Assembly: GCA_029783825.1 (NCBI GenBank)
Contig: JAREIK010001718.1
Location: forward strand, 3,414,898-3,478,897
Origin: Sapria himalayana
Taxonomy: Eukaryota; Streptophyta; Magnoliopsida; Malpighiales; Rafflesiaceae
Reading direction: 5' to 3'
Length of the DNA stretch: 64,000 nt
The notes beneath the pieces were generated by a model. The model saw only the letters and a list, made by a program, of their open reading frames with translations, was not told the DNA's origin and did not search any database. This document shows positions 31,840 through 44,147 of the stretch, piece by piece (position 1 is the stretch's first letter; each line of letters opens with the position of its first letter). Made by a program: the position numbers and the translations under genes.

Positions 31840-32091
31840 TTATTTTCGTTTAGTGATAGAAAATCTCATTTAGCTTGCAAATTTAGATAGGGAATTTGTC
31901 TTTTTTAGTAATAGATTTTTTCGTTGCTAAATTTTTAGCTATGGATAATTTTATTCACTAAATTTTAGCAAGAAGCACTTTAGAGAGGGAACCGGTCCAT
32001 CGGTAATCCATCACTATATCCCATTTAGTGATGGAAATTGCCCATTTAGCTATGGAATTGTCCCTAGCTATATGAGATTTTTCTTGTAATG
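31840..32091. repeat. CACTA-like right subterminal region and terminus
   Basis: Repeated TTTAGTGATGGAAAT, TTTAGCTATGGA and GTCCCTAGC motifs lead to the terminus GAGATTTTTCTTGTAATG. The three bases after it (ATG) would be the right target duplication. Confidence 0.55.
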
Positions 32092-33161
32092 ATGTTTAAA
32101 GTCATTTTTTAAAGCTTTGAAGACATCTCATTCGATCTTGATCACTTTCCATTTCCACCACACGGCAACGCCACTCTATATGCTTTCTTCTTGCAAAATG
32201 CATTGATTGCAACATAATACAATAGATCCACATAAGTTGTGCCTTTCTTCAAAATTTGCATACATTTTTTCATTGAGTGACACCGAAAAATTCTTCTTCT
32301 CCTATCTTCTTTATAATAGAAAAAAGTTGACTATATTAGTGGTTTTTTTTGTCATTAAATATGAATCTTGGTGAAATTAATGAAAATGAGTTTCTCATAA
32401 TTTTGAGGACCTACATGTAGAGAACCCAACCTCTTTTAGTTTGCATGTTAGATCTCTTCATACACAAAATATCTATTATACTTAAGTTCTAAATCATGAT
32501 AACAAATAACATGTGCTATTTTATTCATGTCATGACACTAGATGATAGACTCATGAATATTTAAGTCTTCAATCACAACAACACAAAATATCTTGTCATA
32601 ATATTGATGTCTTGAAAAAAGAAACCATGTTACATCTTAAGTTGAGTATTGAAAACAAAATATCTTTTATATAGTAATGTAAAAAATCTATTATACTTAA
32701 GTCTTAAGTCATGATAACAAATGACATGTGCTATTTCATTCATGTCATGACACTAGATGATAGACTTGCAACATGAATATTTAAGTCTTCAATCACAACA
32801 ACACAAAATATCTTATGATAATATTGATGTCTTGAAAAAAGAAAACATGTTACATCTTAAGTTGAGTCGTGAAAACAAAATTCTATGTCACAAATCTAAA
32901 GCACATGTTACAACTTAAGATGAGTTGTGACTTTATAATATAGGTTTTGACTCCAAAAAATAATTCTCTAATTGCAATCACCCACAATAGATTGTGACTC
33001 CATTCAAGTTGAGACTCCAAAATCCAGGTCAAGACATTGAACTCTAGTAGTTATTCTAGCTTTAGGCTAGTCATGACTCCATAGAACATGGCATGACTTC
33101 TTCAATTAGATCTTACAGCTTTAGTTTATTCCTGACTCTAGAGAATAGGGTTATGACTTCT
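32092..33161. repeat. AT-rich region with a 225-bp tandem duplication
   Basis: ATCTATTATACTTAAGT at 32471 recurs at 32696. The units (about 32471-32695 and 32696-32920) share GACATGTGCTATTT-like and GACACTAGATGATAGACT strings and a CACAACAACACAAAATATC string. Apart from this duplication I recognise nothing here. Confidence 0.6.
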
Positions 33162-35617
33162 TGTTGTGACTTTGTTATGATACCAAATTTTTAGGATTAG
33201 GCTAAATACCAAAAATTTTTCAGGCAATGATCTCTCATCCAACTAGTCCTTTAAGTATACATTTTATACAAGTAATAAAATGGGCTTTTACTCAGATCTC
33301 AATTTCATAATGATTGTATAGGTAGTTTGATCAACCAATTATTAGTCAACTACTACTCTATTTGAAATGATGAGTTTGAGTTTTTGGTAAGAATTTTAGT
33401 ATGCATGATGGATGTCTAAATTGTCTAGTTGTTATTATGTTTGGTTATATAATGAAGATAGGATTATTGTGAATATGTCATAATACTCTATTGGTATACA
33501 AGATGGTTATTAACTATTAAGCCCTTTCTAGTAATGACCCACTCAAAGTTGTCCCCTGATCAATACTCCACCATCGAAATGACAAATCATCCTTACTCAA
33601 GGGTTATTCGCAAGTTTATACCTTTTAGGAAACTCATCAATTACCTTTGAAAATTACTTTATATATGCATTCTTATTCACCGACCTCAGATATCATATAT
33701 ATCTAAACTAATTTGGTAGTAAAAGTATTTATATTTGTAGTTTCTTAAGTGCCATAATCAGATAATTAACATATAATTTCTTTTATAACTCACTAGTAGT
33801 ATTCATATGATAGAAAGTAATTAGCATGCCTATCACCACCTTATGAGTCACCTCTAATTGTATTTATTTTGTAGCTCACCTTTCATCTTCTATCATGAAA
33901 ATATGAAACAATCACATTATATATAAAACACTTAAGAAAAATATATTTTAAAATGGTCATATTAATTAAGGGTTAGTTCTTTAAGTCATACACAATAAAT
34001 TGGATTATAAAAACATTCATACTTTCAGCTTCATAAATACCATATTCGCATGATTAGCTTACCTCAATATCAAGTTTTGACACATAGGGTTGTCTCTCAC
34101 ATCATGATTGGAAGGGCTGTCACTTCTTTCCTACTATTATGTGTGAGTGTATTTCATTGCTTACATGTCATCATGCACCATGTATCATACACAAATTCAT
34201 CAATAGTAAATTCCTAATTTCATTTCTACATGAAATATCACATGCATCAATAACCAAACCACAACACAATCAAAATATAAAAATCATTAATCAAATATTC
34301 ATCATACAAAATCATTTGCATTAACCTAATACATCAATTTGGCAAATGGTCGTATGCAAAATTTAAGTCAAAAGATATGATTTTTTTTGAAAATTATGAC
34401 TTTGTCATTTGGTCTATATAATTATACGAAGTCTTGGCATTGATAATTAACCATGATTTTAGTTTATTTCTAGATTTAGAATACTTTGGAACTAAAAATG
34501 GTCATGAATATATATTTAGACTACATAACACAAAGTCATGACACAAAGAAAGGATCATAGCTTTGTTCTCTATCTATCATCAGATGATTGTAGCATTGAG
34601 AATGACCATAGTTATACATTTCACCTCTATAAACTAAGTCTTGGTATTGAGAATAACTGTTACTTATGTATTTTATCTCCGTAACCCAAAGTCATAGTGT
34701 TGGGATTGAGCCATGATTATGGTCATTTCTCTAGAGTAAAAGTCATGGCCCTAAAAATAGTCATGACTTGAATATTGCTCTTTAAAACTTTATATAGCTA
34801 GAATTCACAGCACTAAAGAATTTTTCGTGGCTTTGAGCACTAGTAGGGTATTTAGTTACTATGATACAAAGTTAATAATATAATTATAAAAAATATTATG
34901 CGCTGGTATGATTGTAACTACAAGAAAGTTTTATAGCCAAAAAGGATATATAGCATAGTTTATGATTATGTCAACAAGGTGGTATAGTCATAACATATGA
35001 AGATTTCCTTGACTAATTATGTAGAGCTTCTGCTAAAAATTGATGTTAAAATTACTCTATAAGCTTAATGAGGTATAACAAAGTTGTACCACAAAGAATA
35101 CTATGTTTTTGCTTGATTTTTCACTCTCTTCATTCTCAATAATCCACCAAGTTTTATCACCAAGTCTCATATTTTACTAGAGGTGTCAGTTGGGTTGTGT
35201 CATGCCGACCTGACCCATTTCTAGGTGGCCTAGTCAAGCTACCATGCCATGTTGGGCATGACCTAGTAAAGCAATCATGTTATTCTCGGTAGGATATGAC
35301 TTGTGTTTTTCCCGACCCAGCATGACCCGACTAGCATGAATCTGGGCAGAATCGGGCTAGGTGGTGTCGAGTCATACTAAGAGCCGGGTCATGCTAGTTA
35401 TTGATTTTACATATGTAAATTGCAAATTTGTAATGCAGAATATATGAAAAATATAATTGTATATTATATGTCATATTTGTATGATATGAAAAAATATTCA
35501 TTAAGACATCATCAAAAAAATGATAAACAATAATAATTATAATATAAAAAATAATAATCATCATCATCAATCCCAATGTCAATCAGTGTATGTATGCAAA
35601 TCATCTGTGCTATCATG

Positions 35618-36067
35618 TAGAGGTGTCAAATGAGCCGTGCTGTCTATGCTGGGTATGACATGGTGGTGTGGTCCACCTGCCCAGCATGACAAAGTTAATG
35701 GTCATGCTCGACCATGCCGAATGGTGAAGATGCATGAGGCATGCATCTTCATTGTTACTCGACAGTAGATGATGGCACGACCCTAAGTGCATGGCCGTGA
35801 TGGCAAGGGGTGGCTAGCTTATGGGCCAGCAATTACAATCGGCCATGTGGCCGATTGTTTTAAAAAAATGGACCGCCCCATAATGGGGCGGTCAAATTTA
35901 AAAAAAAATAACAAAACTTTCTGGGTGACCACCCAACTTAGACTCTATTGGGTGGTCACTCATGCTAATTTATCATTCCATCGGGCCGGGCACATGAGTC
36001 GTGCCTTGCCTAACAAGAGGCATGATTCATGATGTGCCTAGGCCACCTGGCCCATTTGATACCTGGC
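35618..36067 (+). mobile_element. Small non-autonomous hAT nested in the hAT at 35178
   Basis: The left end is TAGAGGTGTCAAATGAGCC. The right end is GGCCCATTTGATACCT, lacking the last three bases of the usual terminus, so the right target duplication is lost. The core GGCCATGTGGCCGATTG and the palindrome GACCGCCCC...GGGGCGGTC (about 35870-35892) are partly shared with the element at 37846, which shows one MITE-like subfamily. Confidence 0.6.
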
Positions 36068-36089
36068 AAGAGGCATGGTTAAACATCTA

Positions 36090-36930
36090 ATTGTATCACT
36101 AGCAGTGGCCTCAATATCCTCCAAGTCCCATGAGTCATCATCTGCCATCAACTCTTATGCTCTAGTTCCAACCCTATCCTAGATGCCCAACAACAAATCC
36201 TCCCAATCCTTCATGCATGCAAGTGTCTCAATAATATATGGCTACAATCTTGATCTCCTATCTGAAATGACATTGACTACAAAAAAAACGTAGACTATGA
36301 TGCTATGCTCTACACTAGATGAGTCAGTAGATCTCATCCTGTCTTAGACAACACAGGATAAGTAGACTTATTTGATTTCTATCATTATAAAATATCAATG
36401 TTTTTGTTACTATTATGTAATAGGATTCAGTAGTAATCAGTATCTAAGTATTGAGATAGCTCACTCCTATTTGACAGATCACTTGTCATTTCACCCTCGC
36501 TAACTGAATGGAGAAATCATCATCTCTAAATATGGTTTCCAAGTCCGTGCTCAGATCCTAGCTACAACTACTGCCATACCTAGTATCATAGTATGTAAAT
36601 TACTTAAGTCAATTTTTTTATGAATGAACCCTACAGGTTGGTGTTCCTAGTTCATGCACATGGATATGAACCCTTCTAGCTAGAAGTAGGTTTGCATGAT
36701 ATTGATAACCCTAACATCCACAAAAAATCTAATCAAAAAACTCATTATGATAATCAGTTTGGTCATGTATTCCCTCCCTAAATCATTGTGATATTGATCC
36801 GAACTAGAACCATCTTTAAAAACTACACCACTCATATTTAGTCGAGTTTGCCAAGGATCGACATGCCTATTTAGGCGCCTAGTCTCACACGCACTCTTAT
36901 ATGTATATATATTTTTATGATACTTACATT
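36090..36930 (-). pseudogene. Ac-like hAT transposase remnant with large deletion
   Basis: The minus strand from about 36900 gives SACETRRLNRHV (BED end), FKDGSSSDQYHNDLGREYMT, then FCGC*GYQYHAN, and then jumps to EGFI/CMN-like and YYDTRYGS strings, TDLETIFRDDDFSIQLA and SYLNT. Compared with the frame at 24628, about 1 kb between DPRVVRIMQTYF and MNLEEPPEGF is missing. Both catalytic Asp positions fall in the deletion. Stops and frameshifts are frequent. Confidence 0.7.
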
Positions 36931-37845
36931 ATGCTAATTCTTTATTGATACCCCTAGTATTTTTATTATTATGTTAATGTAAGTCCAAACTATATATGTT
37001 CTTCTAAATTTTTATTTTGTAGGCATTTAAGTTTTAGTCATGGTAATGGGAGAAAATATGGTTTTAGTTTCTAACATTTACATAGAGTTATCATTATTAT
37101 CTATGTTTAAATATAAATTAATATAATTATCATTATCATTATACTCATTATTAGCCATTTTTTTATTTTAATTAATTTATTGTATATAAATATATTTAAA
37201 AACAAAAAAAAAATTACCTGAATTAAGTTCTCGACTGGAGATAAGATAAATAAAGTTGTAGCTTGTACCTCACAACAATAGGTAACAAGAATAACCCTTC
37301 CACTGAAACTTCACATTTCTTTAAACTTTAAACTTAAAAAAATAATAAAGAGAGAGAGCAAAGGGTAGAGGAGATGAAGATTAGAGAGGATAAGATAGAG
37401 AGTTGAGATTTATAACAAAAATGAGAATAAAAAACTTCAAACTCATAATCTATATATATATATATTTTTTATTTTAAAATCATATTTTTTTATTTTTTAC
37501 AATTGAAATTAGAATGAAATCTAATGGGCAGGATGATTATAGCAAAATCATATATTTTTTTTGTTTTTGGTATTTAACTATTGGAATTCTGGGTCAGGTC
37601 TTGGGTGTGGTGTAGGTAGGATCAACCTACGATATGCCTGCACCCATGCTTAGCACTTGACCCCCGAGCCTATAAGCTTAGCCCTACCTCATCGTGTCAC
37701 AACATTGGTCAGGGCCAGTGCTAGTCAGCTCGATGATGATAGGTGATAGTATGTACATGTTGTACAATATTATAGGCAATGTCGAGACAACCAAAATGGC
37801 TATTGTCTATATGTGTATAATTGTACTTGTAAGGCTAGGGCTAGC

Positions 37846-38429
37846 AAGAGGTGTTAAATGGGTCGTGCTGGGCATGATTATGCCACCATGGAGCAAAGTT
37901 AAATTTTTATGCCAAGCCAGGCACATCATAGTGGCATAGTTCATCGGCCTAGCACGACATGATGGGCAAGGCCAAGTGCATGGGCGTGCCTGACCTTACC
38001 AAATTGTGAAGGGTGGCATGACCATACCTAACCTTGCCAAATGGGGAAGGGTGGCACAGGCATGCCCGATCATGATGAACAGCCAACATTGGCATGACCT
38101 CGAGTACATGGCCAAAGGGTGGTCGTTTTACGAGGTAGCCAATTACAATTGGCCATGTAGCCAATTGTTCTTAAAAAAATTGACCACTCCGTGATGGTGC
38201 AGGTGATCACCCTGGCCGGTTAACTATGTCGTTGGGACAGGCACACGGGCCATGCATAGCCCGGCACAAGGCACGACTTGTTTCGGCCCAGCATGACACA
38301 AACTATGCCTAGGGTGGCCTCACTCAACCCTAGGTATGGTTCTGAACCGAGCTATGCAAAACCAAGCTCTATTTAACTAGGTCGAGCTATGGGTCATGCC
38401 CGGGCTACCTATCCCATTTGACACCTCAA
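37846..38429 (+). mobile_element. Small non-autonomous hAT nested in the hAT at 35178
   Basis: The ends are AAGAGGTGTTAAATGGG and, reversed, TTGAGGTGTCAAATGGG. Flanks GGGCTAGC (37838-37845) and GGGCCATC (38430-38437) agree at 6 of 8 bases. At 584 bp it has no coding capacity, and an internal AATTACAATTGGCCATGTAG segment is shared with the element at 35618. Confidence 0.65.
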
Positions 38430-39020
38430 GGGCCATCACTAGCCATGGCCAAACAATTAGTGGGTTTCATTAACAAAACTTTCCACATGGTAGGGTTCAT
38501 TAACAAAACCTGCCACCTAGTAGAAATTTTAAAAATTAAAATTGTTATTGAACTAAATTTGGGTAGAACAGGTTGAGCGATGGGCAACTGGACTGCGCCC
38601 ACTTCTTGGTAACTCATATCCTATTAAACATAGATGGTTTATGCGTTATGGGCTGGTCGATTGTGCCAACAAGTGAGGCACATAGGTTGTGCCTGCCGGC
38701 ATGAGGCTCAACTACCTCTGGCCTAGCACGACACGAGCCATGCCTCTGGCCAGCCCGACCCAGGTCTAGGCATGGTTCTAGACCATGCTGTGTTGAGCTA
38801 AGCATGGCTTAGTCAAATCATTCCTCATGTTGGTCGGCTCGATCCACTTGGCAGCTCTATATTTTACTCAAAAATTACTCAATTTCATTATTAATTCATT
38901 ATAATCCATCAAAAACTATAATTTAAAGAAATTATTCTATTTAAAGTCTTTTTCCATACAAACACATTATGATTTATTATGAAAATAACTAGTATTATTC
39001 ATTATTTTACATACTAAATA

Positions 39021-40079
39021 TACTCTCGTACTAAAGTGGTCGCTTATCCTTGAAAAAGTATTCTTCTTTATTAAAAAAATTATATATTTTATATGTCCTT
39101 CATAAAATATTTATTATGACTAGGTTTGAGTGTAATAGTGTGCATAGATAGTGGAGCTTCTTTTTGTAGATATATAAATGAGTTGTGGCAGAGTTATAAT
39201 TATATATTTGTGGGTGCAAAATTATATGTGTGAGTGAGTACATTTATTTCAACATACAAAACTTATAAACATTCTTGGGTTATCCCATAATTAGTTATAC
39301 ATTTAAAGTCCTTAGCAAGACCATCAAAGAGTTGTTACTTCTATCGATGATCTCAACTGTATAGGTTTGATTTGTCATATAAGCTCTAACATGTTTTTTT
39401 CTTCCCAACCTTTCATTCAATATTAAATCATATTTCATATTTTTGGGGGGCTTCCTTTTTTTTCTCTTTTTTAAAATATCACAACTTTTTGGATAATCGT
39501 GGCTTCTTCCTATATGGATGCCATGACTTTTAAAGATTGTATTGGCTTGTTGTTGGACTTTACTTTTGGTTTTTTCTTTTAGGATCTTAGAGGTCATGGT
39601 TTTGAGATTTTCCATTAATTCTTTCTTTATCTTCTATATTTACAAAACCATTATGTTGGTTAAAACTACAACTTTCTTCATCGTCTCTATTTCTTTTTCT
39701 ATTTCTTTAACTTCCTATAGTATCATTAATAAGACACTATCTTCCTTTTTTGTTTCATTAGCTACTAGTTTGATTTCTGCCTCTACTTTTGCTGCTAGTA
39801 TTTTATTTAATTAATATATATCATTTTTTCTATATAACTATGAAAAGAATTTGGACATTTTACTTTCATCTTCCACTTTTTTGGAGTTATCTTCTTCGGA
39901 ACCTTCTGAAGTCATAACTTTAAAGAATATCTTGATTTCGTAATAGTCATTCTTCTTCATCTTAGCTCAACTTTCATAGTTACATAATTCCTTTTCTATG
40001 TCATCCTCCACATCTTTCTCAAGCTAGTAGCTTTTTACAAAAATTTTCCATCTAAAGTCCTTATTTTGCTTTATACCTT
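39021..40079 (-). pseudogene. Decayed internal region of gypsy element B, 3' part
   Basis: Between the protease remnant and the 3' LTR there is no recognisable reverse transcriptase or integrase. The longest frame (39295-39615, minus, 106 aa, rich in Lys) has no motif I know. Element B thus seems to lack pol, unlike the pol at 61480-63900. Confidence 0.45.
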
Positions 40080-40460
40080 TTCAGAGCATGAACTCTTCCT
40101 TCTTGAAATCATTGAGGAGTTGTCTAGTGGTTTAACTTAGTCATCCCAAAATGAATAAAGTATGTTGGTATTCCTCAATCTTTAACACCAAAAAATCAAT
40201 GGAAAAAATAAAAATATCAACCTTAACCAACACATCTTCAATAATACTCATTGGGTGATTCATTAATTGATCACCATTTGCAATGATAGAGGTGTTTGAG
40301 TGATTTTCCCGATATTTAATCTTTGTGCTATCGACAAAGACATCAAGTTGACACTCAATTCCAAATCACATAATGACTTCTCAAATGTCTACTCCCCAAT
40401 TATCCATGGCATCATATAATATTTTGGATCTTTCAACTTCTTTAGGAGTTTTTATTGAAT
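40080..40460 (-). pseudogene. Gypsy aspartic protease remnant
   Basis: The minus strand reads EKSLCDLELSVNLMSLSIAQ, then RLNIGKITQTPLSLQMVDQ, then IIEDVLVKVDIFIFSIDFLV, then LFILG. This is the retropepsin domain of Athila/Tat-type gypsy elements, whose usual active-site motif is LCDLGASINLM. The active-site DLGAS is altered to DLELS here. It matures Gag-Pol in intact elements. Confidence 0.75.
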
Positions 40461-40999
40461 CATTACACTTTATTTCTTTATATTATTCACCATGTCAAAT
40501 ATCTCTAACATCATGTTCCTACTCATGATATCGTTAATGAATTTTATATAATTTAGCATTTGAAAAAAAATGCTTCGCTAAATAAGATCTTTACTTCTAA
40601 CATTTGGAAAATATTTAAAAATTTTTTAAATTATTTATCTAATTTTTTCTTTCTAAAACATTATGGAAAAAAAATATTTGGAGAAATATTACTTTATGCA
40701 CCATTCTCCATCACTTTTGTGTTTCCAATGTGTTGAGTTATTTTCATTCATTCCTTCTACACTCCAATCATAGTTGCGGAGTTGAGTTGGACATTTTGTT
40801 CCTTGAGCACCTTCACTTTGAAATTTTGTTAATAAAATATTATGTCATTAAAAGCCATAATTTTTGAAAATGACATGGTAGAATCCATAACTTTTGAGAA
40901 AGTCATGGCTCTATCAGTTCTAGCTTTTTTTTTCCAGCTTTCTATATTTGTTGCCCATCAATCTATTTACTCATCTAAGTATAATTGATAAATACTTCT

Positions 41000-42420
41000 T
41001 CAAGTTTGTATCAGTATGACTCAGTAGTTGATGCTCTTCCTCTTCACCAATAGTATTAATTTTTGAATTTGATTCTTTAGACTCCTCATTACTATGTTCA
41101 TTTACTCCAACTTCATCTCAAGCCCCTCCATGTGGTTTTCTTGAAAATTAATTTTTACTTCATCTCAGTTAACAATTCTATCAATTTGTTAAGTGTCATT
41201 GATGAAAGATTTTTTTTCAAGTCTTGAATGTGGATAATGTGAACTCAATTCCCTTTGAATATTGTGTCCTATAGAATTATTCTTAAATTTTTCAGAGAAT
41301 TGTCCCATATTATGCTGCTCATTCCATAGCCTCCATATAAAATATTTTTATGATTTCTCATATTTGGATTAGAATATGTGAAGATATTCATAATAGGTCA
41401 GATCATATACCTTTTAACTTTGTAAACTATCGGCCTCCTCCATTTGATAAATGAGATCAGAAATCATTTTTTCTTGTTATTGCAAAATGATGTTTCTTCC
41501 ATTTCATTTCACTTCTCTTAGGCTTTTTACTTTTAAAAAATACCTCCACCTTTTCCTCTATCATATTAAATCCTTTTCACTCTAACACCCCAACTTGTTT
41601 TCTTTCAAAGATATAGTTAATCAGAGTTTGATAGTTATTCTTTGCTAACTCCTCAAATAAATAATGTACTTCCTCATGTGATTTGTTCAAAATTGATATA
41701 CCCTATGCCACATCAATGGTACACCTTATCACATAATTCAACATGCAATAAAAATTTTGAGCTTGGAATCATAATTCAAACTCATGTTGAGGGCATCTCC
41801 TTAACAAATACTTAAATCAATCCCAAGCATCATACAAAGTCTTCAACTCATCCTAATAAAATTGACTTATCTCACTCCATAACTATGAAGTTATTTGAGG
41901 TGAGAAGAACTTTTTGAGGAAAACTTACATAAGTTTATCCAACTCTCAATTTAGTCTCAAGATAAGTTCTAAATCCAACTAAGTGCTTTGTCTCTCAAAT
42001 AAAAATGAAATAAACATAACTTAATAGTATCCAAACTAACTCTATTCATGTTAACTATCTCATAACTCTATAAATATTATGACAGTCCCATTTGGATTTT
42101 TGATATCCTTTTACTATATTAATATATCTGAACTATTGCTATCAGATGCGGCTTCAACTCAAAATAGTTGACTTCCATTAGTTGCATCCAAATTCCAAAG
42201 TAGTTGTCCATCATAGTAGGTTATCAATAGATTTTCAAGATGTGATCATCATTTGGCTATTGGACAACTTGTTCATAACCTCTTTTTCAATTCTATTGCT
42301 ACTTGTATCCCTCATCTACTCTGCCTCATCTCTCTATCTCAAAAGTGCTTTATTGGTTCTTTCAATCTCTAGGCCTGGATGTGTTTATCAGTCCTAGAGA
42401 TTCTGCTCATTAATATGGTG
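41000..42420 (-). pseudogene. Gypsy gag remnant
   Basis: Best preserved at 41880-41580. Minus-strand segments read FKYLLRRCPQHEFEL, then NFYCMLNYVIRCTIDVA, then ISILNKSHEEVHYLFEELAK, then NNYQT. This is the C-terminal half of the retrotrans_gag domain of Athila/Tat-type gypsy elements, where a WERFKDLLRRCPHHG-like motif precedes FYNGL. Upstream part to 42420 and downstream part to about 41000 are decayed. No complete frame survives. Confidence 0.7.
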
Positions 42421-42588
42421 ACTTAAAAATAAAAAAAAAATACTAATAAATAGATGCAAACAAATAACTTAAGATAAGTAATATAAATCAATGTGCAAAA
42501 TTAAAAAATCAATATCCAAACTACTAAAATCAAAATAATTTTTTTCGATAATAATATCAACTAAACTTGACTAATCACAGTAAATAAT

Positions 42589-42610
42589 TCTCAGCAACAA
42601 CACAAAAAAC
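42589..42610 (-). other. Decayed primer-binding site of gypsy element B
   Basis: Minus-strand TTTGTGTTGTTGCTGAGAAT next to the LTR resembles TGGCGCCGTTGCCGGGGAAT, the PBS of Athila/Tat-type elements. Its place between LTR and gag supports it. Confidence 0.5.
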
Positions 42611-42613
42611 TTT

Positions 42614-44147
42614 TGCTGACTTTACCATTATGCCTAATTATAGGATTAGGAAAAATCCTAATACCTTATTAGGCAAGGGTCTCATTATCCAATTTATCTT
42701 GCAAGCATATGAGTCATATAAGTAGTAAAGTAGACTTACATCCATATATCAATCCCACATGAATTTTGTAGTAGTTAATCAACCAACTATTAGTCAATGA
42801 CTACTGTAATTTAAAGGATAATACTAAGTTTTTAGTAAGACTTTAGATTTTAGGGTTGATGTATTTAATTATGCATGATGCCCTGTCTAAGTTTTTTGTT
42901 GATTGTTATTATGCTTGCCATAACTAAAATATGATTATTGTAAAAAAATATATAATATTATTATCAACTTTTGGGTTATTACCAATGTTGGTCTTCTCAT
43001 TAATATCTCCTGGATACTTTACCACTGAAATGGTAAATTATTCGTGCTTTAAGAGCCATTTATAAGTCCATATATTTCGGTAAAATCATCAATTTATTTT
43101 TATTATTACTTCATATATCCATTTTTATTCTCTGATTTTAGATGTCATATAGATGTAAACTGGTATGGAAGTAAAAGTGTTAATATTTTCAGCTTCATAG
43201 TCTACCTATCACTATCTATCATGATAGTAGGCACAAACTCATCGATAAAAAAAATAATTTCAATTCTATATAAATATTATATCCATCAATAATCATACAA
43301 CAACACAATCCAAATATAAAATCTTTAATCAATCATCTATTACACAAAAGCAATTATACTAACACTATACATGATTTTTGCCTAAGATTGGAAAGAAATT
43401 CACATGAGATAATTTAAAATATATCTCATAAAAGTTTGGGTTGCAAATAATAGCCATCAAGAGTATTTAGGAATCAAACCCAAAATCCATAATACTCATT
43501 CATGTAGATTGAATTTGTCCCTAGGTCAAGTTGAAATTCATTCTTCATAGAGTTTATGCTTGTGCTTTGAATCACCCTTTTCTCAAGGATATCCCCTGGA
43601 TTTGAGCAAAATTAGCTTTTCATCTATTTTTTCATACCCTAAATTTTTTTTTGAAAATTTCATGTTTTGTACTTTTATACTCAAATAGATGGTTGTAAAA
43701 TTTAAATTGATAGTCATGAATTTTAGGAATATCATGACTTTGTCTTTTGGTTTCTGTCATATAATATGTGACTTTGGGAATAAGTCATAATTTTTTTTTT
43801 CTTTCATGCTTTAGAATGCCATGACATTGGGAATAGTCACGAGTGTACATTTAGTTTCTAAAACGCAAAGTCTTGATACTAGAAATATGCTATAATTTTG
43901 GTCTCTCTCTTACATTAGATGGTTGTGGTACTGGGAATATATGTGGAAACATATTTTGCTTCTTTAACACTAAGTTGTAGTGTAGGGAATGGTTGTGACT
44001 TGTGCATTTAATTTTTGTAACCCAAATTCGTGGTGCTAGAATTTAGGAATGAGAAATGGCTTTGGTCATTTCTCATTGTGGCTCAGGTATTGCTCTCTAT
44101 ATTTTTTGTAGCTAAAAGCATGGTGCTGGAGAAGTACCATGTGCATA
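42614..44147 (-). repeat. 5' LTR of gypsy element B, truncated
   Basis: Begins TGCTGACTTTACCATTATG, equivalent to the LTR boundary at 33162. It follows the same landmarks (a GATCAACCAA/AATCAACCAA string, ATTAGTCAA, GCAAAGTC-type lines). It stops at about 44147, where Ac-like hAT sequence begins, so roughly the last quarter of the LTR is missing. Confidence 0.65.

Larger units (their letters stand above)
23131..32091. mobile_element. Candidate CACTA-like element with captured gene fragments
   Basis: The right end at 32091, reversed, reads CATTACAAGAAAAATCTC, one base from the CACTACAAGAAAA terminus of plant CACTA elements. Both flanks hold repeats of the TTAGCGACGG/TAGCTAGGGA type that CACTA elements carry subterminally (23160-23740 and 31840-32091). 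Between them are a CT-rich tract, a nested hAT and two host-like gene fragments. No CACTA transposase or left CACTA terminus was recognised. The left boundary is therefore approximate, and the two repeat zones could belong to different copies. Confidence 0.4.
35178..38859 (-). mobile_element. Ac-like hAT inserted in a gypsy LTR, minus orientation
   Basis: An exact 8-bp target duplication, TATTTTAC, flanks it (35170-35177 and 38860-38867), and LTR sequence continues on both sides. The ends read TAGAGGTGTCAGTTGGG and, reversed, TAGAGCTGCCAAGTGG. It contains a decayed transposase on the minus strand and two smaller hAT elements (35618 and 37846). Confidence 0.85.
33162..39020 (-). repeat. 3' LTR of gypsy element B, split by an hAT
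   Basis: Starts TGTTGTGACTTTGTTATGA at 33162, exactly the start of the solo LTR at 47238 apart from one base. It runs to 35177, is interrupted by the hAT 35178-38859, and resumes at 38868 to about 39020 (ends CATACTAAATA). The LTR sequence itself is about 2.17 kb. Element B lies on the minus strand, so this is its downstream LTR. Confidence 0.7.

Noticed and set aside
32471..32920. A CRISPR-like or satellite array
   Set aside because: Only two diverged 225-bp copies; a simple tandem duplication in eukaryotic DNA.
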